DNA of 64,000 nucleotides from Streptomyces sp. NBC_01445 (lineage in GTDB: Bacteria; Actinomycetota; Actinomycetes; Streptomycetales; Streptomycetaceae), in assembly GCF_035918235.1 (NCBI RefSeq), contig NZ_CP109485.1, forward strand, positions 8,897,001 through 8,961,000, read 5' to 3'. Of the stretch, positions 18,608 to 27,780 are shown piece by piece (positions within the stretch are counted from its first letter, which is position 1; each line of letters begins with the position of its first letter). The translations under genes and the position numbers were made by a program. The notes beneath the pieces are model-generated. The model had not been told where the DNA came from. It worked only from the letters and a program-made list of their open reading frames with translations, and searched no databases.

Positions 18608-19822
18608 TCAGGCGGCCGGACGGATGCGTATCGGCAGGGACTCCCATGCGCGCAAAGTGTTGTTGGCGTGCCGGCGCGGTGCGCCCGTCAGCTCGAACGA
18701 CTCGACTCGCCGGGCCAGGGCGGTCAGTAGCGCCTCCGCCTCCAGGCGGGCGACGTGCTGTCCGATGCACTGGTGGATGCCCATGCCGAAGCCGACCTGG
18801 CCGGACGGGTCACGTGTGAGGTCGAAGCGGTCGGGCTCGCTCCAGCGGTCCGGGTCGCGGTTGGCGGCGCCGAGGAACATGAGGATCTTCGTGCCCTCCG
18901 GGATGGTGGTGCCGGCGATCGTGACATCGGTGGTGGCGGTACGGAAGAACGTCTGCACCGGCGACTGCCACCGCACTGCCTCGTCGAAGGCGACCCGCGC
19001 CAACTCCGGCCGCTCGCGAAGCCGTTGCCACTCCTGCGGTTGCGTGGCGAACGCGTAGAGGCAGGCCGCCAGGCCGTGCACGGTCGTGTCCACTCCCGCG
19101 GTGAGCAGTGACCGTACGACCAACGGAGCCTGCGCGTAGTTGAGTTCACCACGGTCGGCGGCTGCGCAGATCTCGGCGCCGAATCCGTTCGCCGTCAGGG
19201 CCTCGCGTGCGCACTGGGCGTTGACCCATGCTCCCAGCGCGGCAGCGCGGTGGGCGTCGGCGGCGACGAGGTCGTTACGCGGGCCGAACGCGTTGAAGGC
19301 CATGTTGCCGTACGGCAGGAGGTTCTCCCGGCCGTCGGGCCCCAGGCCCACGGCATCGGGGAAGGCCCGCAGCGGGAAAGCCTCCGCCAGTGCCGTGAAG
19401 GCGTCGAACTCCGGCCCGTTTTTGAGGACTTGGTCCACCAGTTCATCCGCCGTCGCGGCCCAGGTGTCGCGCAGGCGGCGCAGTGCGGGCGGGGCGAGGG
19501 TCTCGCGCAGGACCCGGCGTGGCGCGTCGTGCAGGGGAGGGTCGGCTTCGAGGAGCAGGCTCGGCGCACGCCAGGCTTCCTCGTGGCGGAAGTTCGCCAG
19601 GCCCACGCCCGAGCCCGACTCGAAGTGCTGCCAGTCCACCAGCGCGGCGTGCACCTGCTCGTAGCGGGCGAGCGCGTGGACGTCGTAGCGGGAGAGACGC
19701 ACGACGGGGCCGGCCTCGCGCAGCGCCTGATGCAGGGGATCGGGGTTCAGCAGGTGCTCGTGGGCGAACGGGTCGGCGTCGCTGACGGGCTTCGCCACGG
19801 CACGTGCGGGTGCCTCGGTCAT
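18608..19822 (-). CDS. Cytochrome P450, CYP199-like aromatic acid O-demethylase
   Basis: The 404-residue P450 has the oxygen-activation motif AGVDTT (I helix), the ExxR motif in EAVRW and the heme loop FGMGIHQCIGQHVA. The segment VGLANFRHEEAWRAPSLLLEADPP and the stretch DAVGLGPDGRENLLPYGNMAFNAFGP closely recall CYP199A enzymes, which demethylate para-methoxybenzoates. The ATG at 19822 gives that family's length; the longer frame to 19927 lacks homology. A matching reductase lies 59 bases upstream in the operon. O-demethylation yields formaldehyde, handled by the two genes downstream. The precise methoxyarene is not determined. Confidence 0.85.
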   Translation of the reverse strand: MTEAPARAVAKPVSDADPFAHEHLLNPDPLHQALREAGPVVRLSRYDVHALARYEQVHAALVDWQHFESGSGVGLANFRHEEAWRAPSLLLEADPPLHDAPRRVLRETLAPPALRRLRDTWAATADELVDQVLKNGPEFDAFTALAEAFPLRAFPDAVGLGPDGRENLLPYGNMAFNAFGPRNDLVAADAHRAAALGAWVNAQCAREALTANGFGAEICAAADRGELNYAQAPLVVRSLLTAGVDTTVHGLAACLYAFATQPQEWQRLRERPELARVAFDEAVRWQSPVQTFFRTATTDVTIAGTTIPEGTKILMFLGAANRDPDRWSEPDRFDLTRDPSGQVGFGMGIHQCIGQHVARLEAEALLTALARRVESFELTGAPRRHANNTLRAWESLPIRIRPAA

Positions 19823-19881
19823 CGCGGCTCCAAGAGGATGAGTGGGAGGGGCTGGTGCGGCTCGGACGGGCCTCGCGGCCC

Positions 19882-20904
19882 TCACAGATCGAGGACGAGA
19901 CGATCCCCGCACGACCGCGACACGCACACGAACATGCAGTTGTTCGCGGCCCGTTGGCGATCCGTGAGGATCGAGTCCCGGTGGTCCGGCTGCCCTTCGG
20001 TGACCGGTGTCAGACAGGTTCCGCAGGTGCCCTGCTCGCAGGACGACAGGACGTCCACGCCCGCCTCCCGGATCGCCTGCAGCACGGAGACGTCGCGAGG
20101 AACGGTGACGGTGCGCCCGCTACGCCGCAGTTCGACCTCGAAGGCCGCGTCCTGCACCGGCGCTGCTTGATCGGAGGCGGTGAAGCGTTCGGTGTGCAGG
20201 GCGTACGGAGCCCACGACGCGCAGGCACTTTCCACCGCGGCAAGCAGCGGGGCAGGGCCGCAGCAGTACACCTTTGTGCCCGGGAGCTCAGTGCCGAGCC
20301 AGGCTTCGAGGTCCAGAAGTCCGAGCTCGTCCTGCGGAACGATGCGCACCCGCGAGCCATAAGCCGCCGCGAGCTCGTCACGGAAGGCCATCGAGCCTCG
20401 GGTTCGGCCGCCGTACAACAACTGCCAATCCAGGCCGAGGAGTTCGGCCTGGCGCACCATCGGCAGCAGGGGAGTGATCCCGATGCCGCCCGCGACGAAG
20501 AGGTACTTCTCCGACGGCACCAGGGGGAAGTTGTTGCGCGGCCCGCCGACGCCGACCCGGTCACCCGGCCGCAGCCGGTCGTGCACGTACGCGGATCCCC
20601 CGCGCCCGTCAGGTTCCCTCAGGACGGCGACCCGGTACGTGTACGCGTCCCACCGGTCACCGCACAACGAGTACTGCCGAGTCGTCCCCTCCGGCAGTAC
20701 GAGATCGATATGGGAGCCCGGCGTCCAGTCCGGCAGCCGTCCGCCGTCCGGATGCGTGAGCGTGAGGGACACGACGCCCTCAGCCACCCGCTCCTTCGCG
20801 GCGACGGTCAACGACACCGCGTTCCTTGTTCCCGGCCGACTCTTGTCGGGGCCGGGAACGGCATTCACAACCACGCTGGTTCCGACCACGTTGTCGCCTT
20901 CCAT
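19882..20904 (-). CDS. VanB-type oxidoreductase (FMN/NADH domain plus plant-type 2Fe-2S ferredoxin)
   Basis: This ~340-residue protein resembles phthalate dioxygenase reductase. It has a flavin domain with RQYSLCGD, a pyridine-nucleotide domain with FVAGGIGITPLLPM and CCGPAPL, and a C-terminal ferredoxin with the cluster cysteines in SSCEQGTCGTC plus a later cysteine in NNCMFVC. It should pass electrons from NADH to the neighbouring P450. Pairing this reductase class with a CYP199-like P450, instead of separate ferredoxin and reductase, is like the GcoAB guaiacol demethylase. The start is uncertain: the frame is open to a TTG at 20961, and none of the candidates has a clear ribosome site. Confidence 0.85.
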   Translation of the reverse strand: MEGDNVVGTSVVVNAVPGPDKSRPGTRNAVSLTVAAKERVAEGVVSLTLTHPDGGRLPDWTPGSHIDLVLPEGTTRQYSLCGDRWDAYTYRVAVLREPDGRGGSAYVHDRLRPGDRVGVGGPRNNFPLVPSEKYLFVAGGIGITPLLPMVRQAELLGLDWQLLYGGRTRGSMAFRDELAAAYGSRVRIVPQDELGLLDLEAWLGTELPGTKVYCCGPAPLLAAVESACASWAPYALHTERFTASDQAAPVQDAAFEVELRRSGRTVTVPRDVSVLQAIREAGVDVLSSCEQGTCGTCLTPVTEGQPDHRDSILTDRQRAANNCMFVCVSRSCGDRLVLDL

Positions 20905-20999
20905 CGTTGGGTTCCAGGAAGGATGCGTGGGCCGCGGTGGAGGGCGCGACGCCATTCTCAATGAGTGAGAGAGGAATTCTCCGCTCGCTCAAGCGGCGC

Positions 21000-21755
21000 T
21001 CACCCCGATGTCGGTGCCCCCAGGGCACGGGAGATACCGCGTGCGGCGGTGCGGACCACCGAGGCGACGGAAGTGGCCCCGGCCTCGTTCGGGACGATCA
21101 CCGACAGCGTGGCCAGCACCTTCCCCCGGCTGTCCCGCACCGGAGCCGCGATGCCCAGGGCGTCCGGGTGTACGTATCCGGGACAGCACGCGTATCCCTG
21201 CTGCCGGACGTCCGCGAGCACGGCGCGCAGTTGCGGCGCGGTGGCGGGCGTGGCCTCGGTATAACGGTGCAGGGGTTCGGCTAGGACTCGATCGCACAAG
21301 TCTGCGGATCCGTGGGCGAGCAGGACCAGACCGCTGGACGACGCGTGCAACGGCAGACGGCCCGCGATGCGGGTGTAGTTGATGACCGCGCCAGGCGCGC
21401 TCAGCCGCTCCACGAACAGCACATCGTCGCCGTCGAGGACGCCCAACTGCACGTGGTGGCCCACCACGTCGTGGACGCCCTCCATGAAGGGCATGGCGGT
21501 GTCGCGCAGAGAAAGTGCGGGCGAGGCGCGCGTCACCAGCCCCCACATGCGTATGCCGATGCGTACCCGCCGGTCCGCGTCGCGTGCGAGGAAGCCGTGC
21601 GAGACCAATTCGGCGACCAGCCGCGATGCGGTCGCCATGTGCAGGCCCGTACGCCGGGAGATCTCCGAGACGGTCAGGGCCGGCTCCTCGGGCGTGAACG
21701 CCTCGAAGATCCGCACGGCCCGGGCCAGTACCGACTCGCCGTTCTGTGACTTCAC
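21000..21755 (-). CDS. IclR-family transcriptional regulator
   Basis: A 251-residue IclR protein has a winged helix at residues ~10-70 (VLARAVRIFEAF, EISRRTGLHMATASRLVAELVSHGFL) and the effector domain (HHVQLGVLDGDDVLFVERL, HASSSGLVLLA, GYACCPGYVHPDALGIAAPVRD). The start is the GTG at 21755. IclR regulators very often control aromatic catabolism. This one heads the same-strand demethylation genes, 95 bases from the reductase, so it is the likely local regulator. Confidence 0.88.
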   Translation of the reverse strand: MKSQNGESVLARAVRIFEAFTPEEPALTVSEISRRTGLHMATASRLVAELVSHGFLARDADRRVRIGIRMWGLVTRASPALSLRDTAMPFMEGVHDVVGHHVQLGVLDGDDVLFVERLSAPGAVINYTRIAGRLPLHASSSGLVLLAHGSADLCDRVLAEPLHRYTEATPATAPQLRAVLADVRQQGYACCPGYVHPDALGIAAPVRDSRGKVLATLSVIVPNEAGATSVASVVRTAARGISRALGAPTSG

Positions 21756-21833
21756 GTGGCCATCATCGGATTCCTGCCGGGCGCGTCAAGATCCCGGCTC
21801 GATTTCGGTTCACGTGAAGGACGCGTCCCGGCG

Positions 21834-21914
21834 TCACATCGCAGCCCACCCGTCGTCCACGGGGAGCACCGCGCCAGGGTGCCCGCGCAGCGCAAAAGGG
21901 GCCGCGCGTCCCAT
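21834..21914 (-). pseudogene. C-terminal scrap of a short-chain dehydrogenase
   Basis: The minus strand reads MGRAAPFALRGHPGAVLP followed by VDDGWAAM and a stop at 21834. This recalls the ending of SDR enzymes (GAVLPVDGGWAA). The usual preceding residues are missing, so it is a scrap next to the iclR promoter. The rest of 21756-22071 shows no gene. Confidence 0.4.
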
Positions 21915-22071
21915 GGCGTCGCGTACGTGCGGGACGATGCCTCGGGGAGCGCGCAGTGCCGCCTGTGTCGGGCGACGATGCATGTCTTCCACTTCAACGC
22001 TGCCTCGGGCTACGGCAGTTGGGCCCGCCCGCAGTCGGCGCGAACGGGCACTCCACGTGGCCCTTACGAGG

Positions 22072-22656
22072 TCAGGCGGTTGTCGCAGGGCCGGGCGGCA
22101 GGTGGACCGTCATGATCAGGTGGCAGGTTTCGGTGCCCGCACCGCGGTAGGTGTGGGTGGCGTCGCCGTCGAAGGTGGCGGTCTGTCCGGCTTCCACGGG
22201 GTGCTCGGCGCCGTCGACGATCAGGACCATCTGTCCTGAGGTGACGCTGACGGTTTCGACGACTCCGGCCTGGTGGGGGTGGCTGGGGTATTCCTCGCCG
22301 GGTTCCAGTCGCCAACGCCAGACCTCTACCGGGGCCGGTCCTGAGGTCGTCAGCATGAGCCGGGCCTCGCTGCCCCGTTCTCCGGCCCACAGGGGCATCA
22401 CGGCGTCGGCGTCCACGACGCGGACGCGTCCGTCGGCCGGTCCTTCCATCAGGGCGGATACCGAGACGCCGAGCGTGTCGGCCAGCCGGACCAGGGTGGC
22501 GAAGTTCGGGTTGCCCTGTGCCTTCTCCAGTCCGACCAGGGCCCCCTTGCTGACCTTGGCGCGCCGGCCGAGTTCGTCCAGGGACAGGCCCGCACGGGTG
22601 CGGGCCGCCCTGACGTTGTGGGCGAGTGTCCGCAGGGCTGCCTCTGTCTCGGCCAT
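22072..22656 (-). CDS. XRE-family regulator with C-terminal cupin domain
   Basis: This 194-residue protein has an XRE helix-turn-helix at ~10-65 (VRAARTRAGLSLDELGRRAKVSKGALVGLEKAQGNP) and a cupin_2 domain from ~110 (RLEPGEEYPSHPHQAGVVETVSVTSGQMVL). The histidines HPH and DGDATHTY are likely metal or ligand contacts. The ATG at 22656 is the domain-consistent start. It faces the DMT exporter gene across 116 bases containing three phased direct repeats, so it probably regulates that operon and itself. Confidence 0.9.
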   Translation of the reverse strand: MAETEAALRTLAHNVRAARTRAGLSLDELGRRAKVSKGALVGLEKAQGNPNFATLVRLADTLGVSVSALMEGPADGRVRVVDADAVMPLWAGERGSEARLMLTTSGPAPVEVWRWRLEPGEEYPSHPHQAGVVETVSVTSGQMVLIVDGAEHPVEAGQTATFDGDATHTYRGAGTETCHLIMTVHLPPGPATTA

Positions 22657-22698
22657 CCCCTCACCATCCTCACAGTGGGCCACTGGAATGCACCGCAC

Positions 22699-22748
22699 GG
22701 TCGTTTGGTTGACCGGGTCGGTCGTTTCATCGTACGGTTTAGTCGTTC
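22699..22748. promoter_or_regulatory. Three direct repeats spaced exactly 21 bp in the divergent promoter
   Basis: GGTCGTTT occurs at 22699-22706 and 22720-22727, and AGTCGTTC at 22741-22748. Starts are 21 bases apart, two helical turns, so a regulator would bind all three on one DNA face. They lie between the XRE-cupin gene and the exporter, and the last copy is 25 bases before the exporter start. The XRE-cupin protein is the obvious candidate to bind. Confidence 0.55.
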
Positions 22749-22772
22749 CGCTGAATAGTAAGGGATGTACCC

Positions 22773-23609
22773 GTGATCGCTCTGCTGCTGGCTCTGGGCA
22801 GCTCACTCGCCTACGGATGCGCCGACTTCCTCGGCGGCCTCGGTGCCCGAAAGGCGCACGTTCTGCGCACCGTGATGGTCGCCGCCCCGGCCAGCCTCGC
22901 AGTCGAGCTGCTGCTGTGGCCGGTCCTCGGCGCGTCGTTCAGCCCGGCCGCGCTCGGCTGGGGTGCCGCCTCCGGTGTCGCCTCGGCCGCCGCGTTCGCC
23001 CTGCTCTACAAGACCCTGGCCATCGGCCCCATGAACGTCCTGTCCCCGGTCACCGCGCTGGTGTCCGCCGCGCTGCCCGTCGGCGTGGGCCTGATGCAGG
23101 GCGAGCGCCTGGGTATGGCCGGACTCCTGGGCCTGCCGCTCGCGCTGGCGGCGGTGGTCCTGGTCAGCGCCGGGCACGGCGCGGGCTCCGCGCGGCCTTC
23201 CCGGACGGCGCTGCTGCTGGCCTTGGGTGCGGGCGCCGCGATCGCGCTCCAGCTGATCTTCCTGCACCAGGCGCCGTCGGACAGCGGGATGGCCCCGCTG
23301 GTCATCGGCAGGGCGGTCTCCTCCGCGGTCACCCTGGTCGCGGCCGGGATCATGCACCGCAGGCTCGGCCCCGAGAAGCCCGCCTACGCCATGTCGGCCG
23401 CCGCCGGGGTGTTGGACTCGCTGGCGAACCTGTTGTTCCTGCTCGCCGCCCGCAGCGGAGACCTCACCGTCGTCGCAGTGATCACCGCCCTCTACCCGGC
23501 CGGCACCGTCCTGCTCGCCCGCAAGGTGCTCGCCGAACGCATCCACCGCGGTCAGCTCGTCGGGCTGGGCACCGCCGCCGTCGCCGTCAGCCTCCTCGCC
23601 CTCACCTGA
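22773..23609 (+). CDS. EamA/DMT-family transporter
   Basis: The 278-residue protein consists of ten hydrophobic segments in two EamA repeats (the first with FLGGLGARKAHVLRTVMVA, the second starting ALLLALGAGAAIALQLIF). Members export amino acids or other small metabolites. The start is a GTG at 22773. It leads a co-directional group with a PaiB-like protein 26 bases downstream and a B3/B4-domain protein, a set I recognise as recurrent in actinobacteria. The substrate is unknown. Confidence 0.88.
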   Translation: MIALLLALGSSLAYGCADFLGGLGARKAHVLRTVMVAAPASLAVELLLWPVLGASFSPAALGWGAASGVASAAAFALLYKTLAIGPMNVLSPVTALVSAALPVGVGLMQGERLGMAGLLGLPLALAAVVLVSAGHGAGSARPSRTALLLALGAGAAIALQLIFLHQAPSDSGMAPLVIGRAVSSAVTLVAAGIMHRRLGPEKPAYAMSAAAGVLDSLANLLFLLAARSGDLTVVAVITALYPAGTVLLARKVLAERIHRGQLVGLGTAAVAVSLLALT

Positions 23610-23635
23610 GCGATCCCACAGTCAAGGAGAAACAC

Positions 23636-24283
23636 ATGTTCATCCAGCCCTGGGACGCCGGCCTGGACGACGCCGAATGGCAGACCTGGATCGCCGATGG
23701 CCACGACTTCGGCCAGCTCAGCGTCAACGGCCTGCCCGGCCAGCCGCCCACCGTCGTCCCCACCCACTTCACTTCCGACGGCAACCAGCTCCTCATCCAC
23801 CTTGCCCGGCCCAACCCGGTCTGGAAGGCGATCGAGCACGACCCGAACGTCACCTTCACCGTCATCGGCGACTACGCCTTCGTCCCCGGCCCCTGGCGCG
23901 TCAAGCCCGACACACCACCCACAGACGGCGTCCCCACCAGCTACTACGCCACCGTCCAGTTCACCTGCCACGCCCACATCGTCGACGACCCCGAGGCCAA
24001 GGCTGAGCTGCTGCGCCGCCAGCTCGCCCACTTCCAGCCCGACGGCGACCACGGCCCCGTCGACGTCGACCAGCCGCCTTACGGCCGGATGCTGCCCGGC
24101 ATCCGCGGCCTGCGTCTGGAAGTCACCGACGTGCGGGCCAAGTTCAAGTACGACGACCACAAGCCCGTCGAGCACCGCACCGCCGTCGCCGACCTCCTCG
24201 CCGGACGTGGCCAGGGCCTGGATGCGCCCACCGCGCGCCAGCAGCTCCGACGCCTGGACCGCATCGGCCCTTGGAAGCCCTGA
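23636..24283 (+). CDS. PaiB-family FMN-binding protein
   Basis: This 215-residue protein has the PaiB signature: MFIQPWDAGLDDAEWQ at the start, VPTHFTSDGNQLLIHLARPNPVWKAI, then VPTSYYATVQF and GIRGLRLEVTDVRAKFK. The fold is the split-barrel flavin-binding fold. Bacillus PaiB was described as a negative regulator, but the family is better viewed as FMN-binding proteins of uncertain activity. AAGGAGA lies before the ATG. It is the second gene of the exporter operon. Confidence 0.88.
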   Translation: MFIQPWDAGLDDAEWQTWIADGHDFGQLSVNGLPGQPPTVVPTHFTSDGNQLLIHLARPNPVWKAIEHDPNVTFTVIGDYAFVPGPWRVKPDTPPTDGVPTSYYATVQFTCHAHIVDDPEAKAELLRRQLAHFQPDGDHGPVDVDQPPYGRMLPGIRGLRLEVTDVRAKFKYDDHKPVEHRTAVADLLAGRGQGLDAPTARQQLRRLDRIGPWKP

Positions 24284-24318
24284 CCACCACCCCACGCCAT
24301 AGGAACGGAACCCCGCCC

Positions 24319-25026
24319 ATGACCGCCTTCGGCATCAGCCCCGCCGTCGCAGACGCCTTCCCCGACACCCTCATCGCCCTGGTCACCGCCACCGGCGTGC
24401 ACGGCCACGAACCCTGGCCCCACACGGCCGCCGCTCTGGAGAACCTGGAGGAGCAGCTCGCTGACGGCTCCTGGCAGCCCGCCGACGAGACCGACCCGCG
24501 CATCGAGGCGTGGCACGCCGCCTACCGCTCCTTCGGCACCAATCCCCGCCGCATCCGCCCCAGCGTCGACGCGCTCGGCCGCCGCTTCGCCAAGAAGGGC
24601 ATCCTGCCGCGCATCAATCCGGCCGTCGACTCCTACAACGCCGTCTCCGTCCGCCACGGCCTGCCCGCCGGCGCCTTCGATCTGGACCATGTCACCGGCG
24701 ACGTCGAAATTCGCCACGCAGACGGCAGCGAGGAGTTCACCCCGCTCGGCGAACCCGACACCATCGAGAATCCCAAGCCCGGCGAGATCATCTACACCGA
24801 CACCACTGGCGTCCTGACCCGCCACTGGAACCACCGCGACGCTCACCGCACCCGCGTCACCGAGGACTCCACCCACGTCGCCTTCGTCCTCGAAACCCTC
24901 CGGGCCGACCGCGACGGCCACCTCCTCAAGACCGCCGCGCACGAGCTGCAGGGCCTCCTCCTTCCGCACGCCGAGCAAGCCCGGGTGTACTACCTCAGCC
25001 CGGATCAGCCCCAGGCAGGAGCCTGA
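24319..25026 (+). CDS. B3/B4 tRNA-binding-domain protein
   Basis: The 235-residue product is a stand-alone B3/B4 domain as found in the beta subunit of phenylalanyl-tRNA synthetase (SFGTNPRRIRPSVDALGRRFAKKGILPRINPAVDSYNAVSVRHGLPAGAFDLD). Stand-alone members are candidates for editing or binding of amino-acid-like ligands; the activity is not established. The ATG at 24319 follows a GGAACGGAA stretch. It closes the operon with the exporter and the PaiB-like protein. Confidence 0.85.
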   Translation: MTAFGISPAVADAFPDTLIALVTATGVHGHEPWPHTAAALENLEEQLADGSWQPADETDPRIEAWHAAYRSFGTNPRRIRPSVDALGRRFAKKGILPRINPAVDSYNAVSVRHGLPAGAFDLDHVTGDVEIRHADGSEEFTPLGEPDTIENPKPGEIIYTDTTGVLTRHWNHRDAHRTRVTEDSTHVAFVLETLRADRDGHLLKTAAHELQGLLLPHAEQARVYYLSPDQPQAGA

Positions 25027-25244
25027 GTCCCGACGGCCAGCTCCAGCACGGTCGCCGGCGTCCCCGTCGTCATGGAGGGCCTGGGCGAAACCATCTTCGG
25101 GCCTCGGGGGGAGCCACCCGTCTGCGCTGCCGCGGCACCTTCCTCGCGACGACGGTCCTCCTCGTCCCATTTCCTCGGCAACCCGCTTGATCGACTCGGT
25201 TCCGGCGTCGACGCTATAGGTGCCAAGAACCACGTCCGGGCTGG

Positions 25245-26379
25245 TCACGCGGCATGTTGGTACTCGTGCAGGATACTGCCGAGGCGGTCGTGTCGATGGA
25301 CCTCGAGGTGGGTGAGCCGGTCGGGTTCGCTGATCGGTTCGGGCAGGGGACGGAGCGGCGCGGCGCTTGCGGGAGTGCGGTGGGGGCGATGCTGGTTGTA
25401 GAACTGCTCGTACGCGCGCAGGGCGTGGAGTAGATGGGCCTTGCTCCAAATCAGGGTGCGGTCGAGGAGCCCGGTCCGGCAGGTTCGCACCCATCGCTCC
25501 ATGATCGCGTTCATACGCGGCATCCGGACGCCGGTCTGTACGACCTCGATACCTTCCGCCTGGAGGACGGCGTCGAAGCGGCCGGACAGCGAACGTCCCG
25601 GTCCCGGATCAAGAACTTCACCTTGGCGCCTGTCTCCTGAAGATCCATCACCGTGTTGGGCGCGAGTTGGGTGACCCGGGCCGCGGTCGGGTGCGCGGTC
25701 GGGTGCGCGGTCGCGCCGAGGATTCGCACGCGCCGCGTGGCGTGCTCGATCACCGCGAGGACGTGCAGGGTCGTCCCGGACAGGGGCTTGGACTCGAAGA
25801 AGCCGGCGGCGAGGATGGCCTGTGCTTGAGAATGCAGGAATGCCGCCCAGGTGGTGCTATTGCGCTCGGGCGCGGGGTCGATGCCGTGTTCCTTGAGGGA
25901 GTTCCACACGGTGGAGGCGGCGACCGTGATGCTGAGAGCGGCGAGTTCGCCGTGTATGCGCCGGTACCCCAAAACGAGTTCTCCCGTGCGAGCCGGAGCG
26001 CCAAGACGCGGACGGAATACACGGTGCGCGGTCGACCGGGGCGCTTGGGACGTGAGGCCTTGGCGTGGCGGCGGCGCAGCAGGTGGCGCCAATGCAGCAG
26101 CGTGTCGGGGGAGTTGATCAACTGGGGTCGATGAAGGTGTACTCGGGGGAGGCGGTGCAGAAGCGCGGTGAGCAGTGCGCGGTCGGGTCAGGTGAGCTTC
26201 GGCTTGTCGATCTGCCGCTGCAGCACGGCGAGTTGATGGCGCTGCGCCAACATTTCGGCGTCCTTGTCGCGGTCACCCATCGGCAGGAGCCGTATCAGGG
26301 TGAACATCCTCGTCAGGGTGATGTACGGCAGTCGCAGCAGCACCGGACCGTCCTGGCGTCGGCCGGAGCCAGCCGGCAA
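25245..26379 (-). pseudogene. Degenerate rve-type (IS3/IS481-like) transposase
   Basis: On the minus strand three pieces in different frames reconstruct one integrase-core transposase. The N-terminal helix region ends at 26188 (LLPMGDRDKDAEMLAQRHQLAVLQRQI). The middle (RPKRPGRPRTV, LGYRRIHGELAALSI, GTTLHVLAVIEHATRRVRILGATAHPT) lies at 25.6-26.1 kb. The end (MNAIMERWVRTCRTGLLDRTLIW through RHDRLGSILHEYQHAA) stops at 25245. Frame changes and missing bases between pieces mean it is inactive. A microduplication (GGTCGGGTGCGC) is visible around 25687. The 218 bases between it and the B3/B4 gene contain nothing I recognise. Confidence 0.85.
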
Positions 26380-26602
26380 TCACCGAGCAGGTCCCTACCG
26401 TCACCCCTGACTGGCAGGGACTCACGACAGTGCTCACACGTGGCCTGACCAGCACGGACGAGGTTACTGGCACCTTCAGGGTCACCCCGGTTCGCCTTGG
26501 GCACGCCAAGGTCCGGATGCTGCCAGGCCCGACCATCCCGAACACGCCGTGCTGTTGTCGACGCGCGCCAGGGAGCGCGTGACACCCACCAGCCAGAGAG
26601 AA

Positions 26603-26621
26603 TTGCTGAAAGTTTCTGCAA
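26603..26621. promoter_or_regulatory. LacI-type operator upstream of the PfkB kinase
   Basis: TTGCTGAAAGTTTCTGCAA is a 19-bp inverted repeat with half sites TTGCnGAAA and TTTCnGCAA, symmetric apart from the centre and one base in each arm. It fits the operator form of LacI-family sugar regulators and differs from the palindrome at 6043-6056. No LacI gene is nearby, so the regulator lies elsewhere or was deleted. The rest of 26380-26823 shows no gene. Confidence 0.65.
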
Positions 26622-26823
26622 GTGATTGCCGGAGTGGGAAGCGACTGTTTGACTCGCCTGGCGACAGGCAACAACGGCCCGGGCGCCGGGCAGCTCTCAG
26701 CGATCCGGCAAAGGCCGCCCTGGATCAGGCGCCACCATCCGCACCGCGAACTGCGGGGCGGGCCACGGCGCGCCCCCGTTCCGTGACCGGCCTGGCAACC
26801 CCTTTCAGCCCGAGAGGAACACC

Positions 26824-27780
26824 ATGAGCGTCGAGATCGACGTCCTCGTCCTGGGGGGCGCCGGCGTGGACACGATCGTGCACGTCCCCGAGCTGCCCCT
26901 TTCGTTCGCCGACAGTTACATGATCCGGCCAGGTATCCGGACACGCGCGGGACAGAGCGGCGACTTCGTCGCCCTGGGGGTGAGCAGCCTGGGACTGCGT
27001 ACGCACCACCTCGACCTGATCGGCGACGACCACGAGGGCGACCTCGTCCGCGCTTTCCACCGGGACCAGGGCATCGCGTTCACCACGAGCCTCCAGCCCG
27101 AGGGCACTAAACGAGCGGTCAACCTCGTCGGCCCCGACGGGCGAAGGCTGTCCCTGTACGACGACACCCGCTCGCAGGAGACAGACCGGCTCCCCGAAGC
27201 GACGGTCCGGGAACTGGCCGCCGCGAGTCGTCACGCGCACGTCGTCATCACCTACCCGTGCGCGTTCACGCTGCCCACGCTGCGCGAAGCCGGCGTGACC
27301 ATCTCCACCGACCTGCACAACTGGGACGGTATGAACCCCTATCACGAGGTATTCGCCTACGAGGCCGACCTCGTCTTCCTGTCCACCACCGCCCTGGCCG
27401 ACCCCGAGCGGACCATGCGCCGGATCGTCGAGCGAGGCCGCGCCCGGGCGGTCATCGCCACGGCCGGGGCGGACGGGGCGTATCTCCTGGTCGATGGCGA
27501 GCTGTCACACATCCCCGCCGTCACACCCCCGGCACCGGTCGTGGACTCCAACGGCGCAGGCGACGCATTTGCGTCCGCCTTCGTCTACGGCTGGCTTAAC
27601 GGTGAGCCTGCTGAGCGCTGCGGCCTGTACGGCGCGGTGGCCGGAGCCCATGCCTGCACCGTGCCGTCGATGCGTACCGACAGCATCACACGCGACGAAC
27701 TCCACTCCCGCCTCGTGGAGTTGCAATGTGATGCGGCGCCCGCCGAGCACCGCGCCGAAGAAGCGGGACGGCACGGATGA
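26824..27780 (+). CDS. PfkB-family carbohydrate kinase
   Basis: This 318-residue ribokinase-like enzyme starts with [16 protein letters not shown], has the glycine-rich [33 protein letters not shown] region and the catalytic signature [20 protein letters not shown] (D in GAGD is the base). It phosphorylates a sugar or related hydroxyl compound. AGAGGAACACC precedes the ATG. The stop overlaps the start of the following GMC gene fragment by four bases, so the two were translationally coupled. With the upstream operator it is a remnant of a sugar or polyol catabolic operon. Confidence 0.9.
   Translation: MSVEIDVLVLGGAGVDTIVHVPELPLSFADSYMIRPGIRTRAGQSGDFVALGVSSLGLRTHHLDLIGDDHEGDLVRAFHRDQGIAFTTSLQPEGTKRAVNLVGPDGRRLSLYDDTRSQETDRLPEATVRELAAASRHAHVVITYPCAFTLPTLREAGVTISTDLHNWDGMNPYHEVFAYEADLVFLSTTALADPERTMRRIVERGRARAVIATAGADGAYLLVDGELSHIPAVTPPAPVVDSNGAGDAFASAFVYGWLNGEPAERCGLYGAVAGAHACTVPSMRTDSITRDELHSRLVELQCDAAPAEHRAEEAGRHG

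Noticed and set aside
22699..22748. CRISPR-like array
   Set aside because: Repeats are 8 bases with 13-base gaps and only three copies; regulator binding is the simpler explanation.
25027..25244. Minus-strand peptide with VVLGTYSVDAGTESIKRVAEEM as a gene start
   Set aside because: It looks protein-like but breaks off within 30 residues and I cannot match it to a family.
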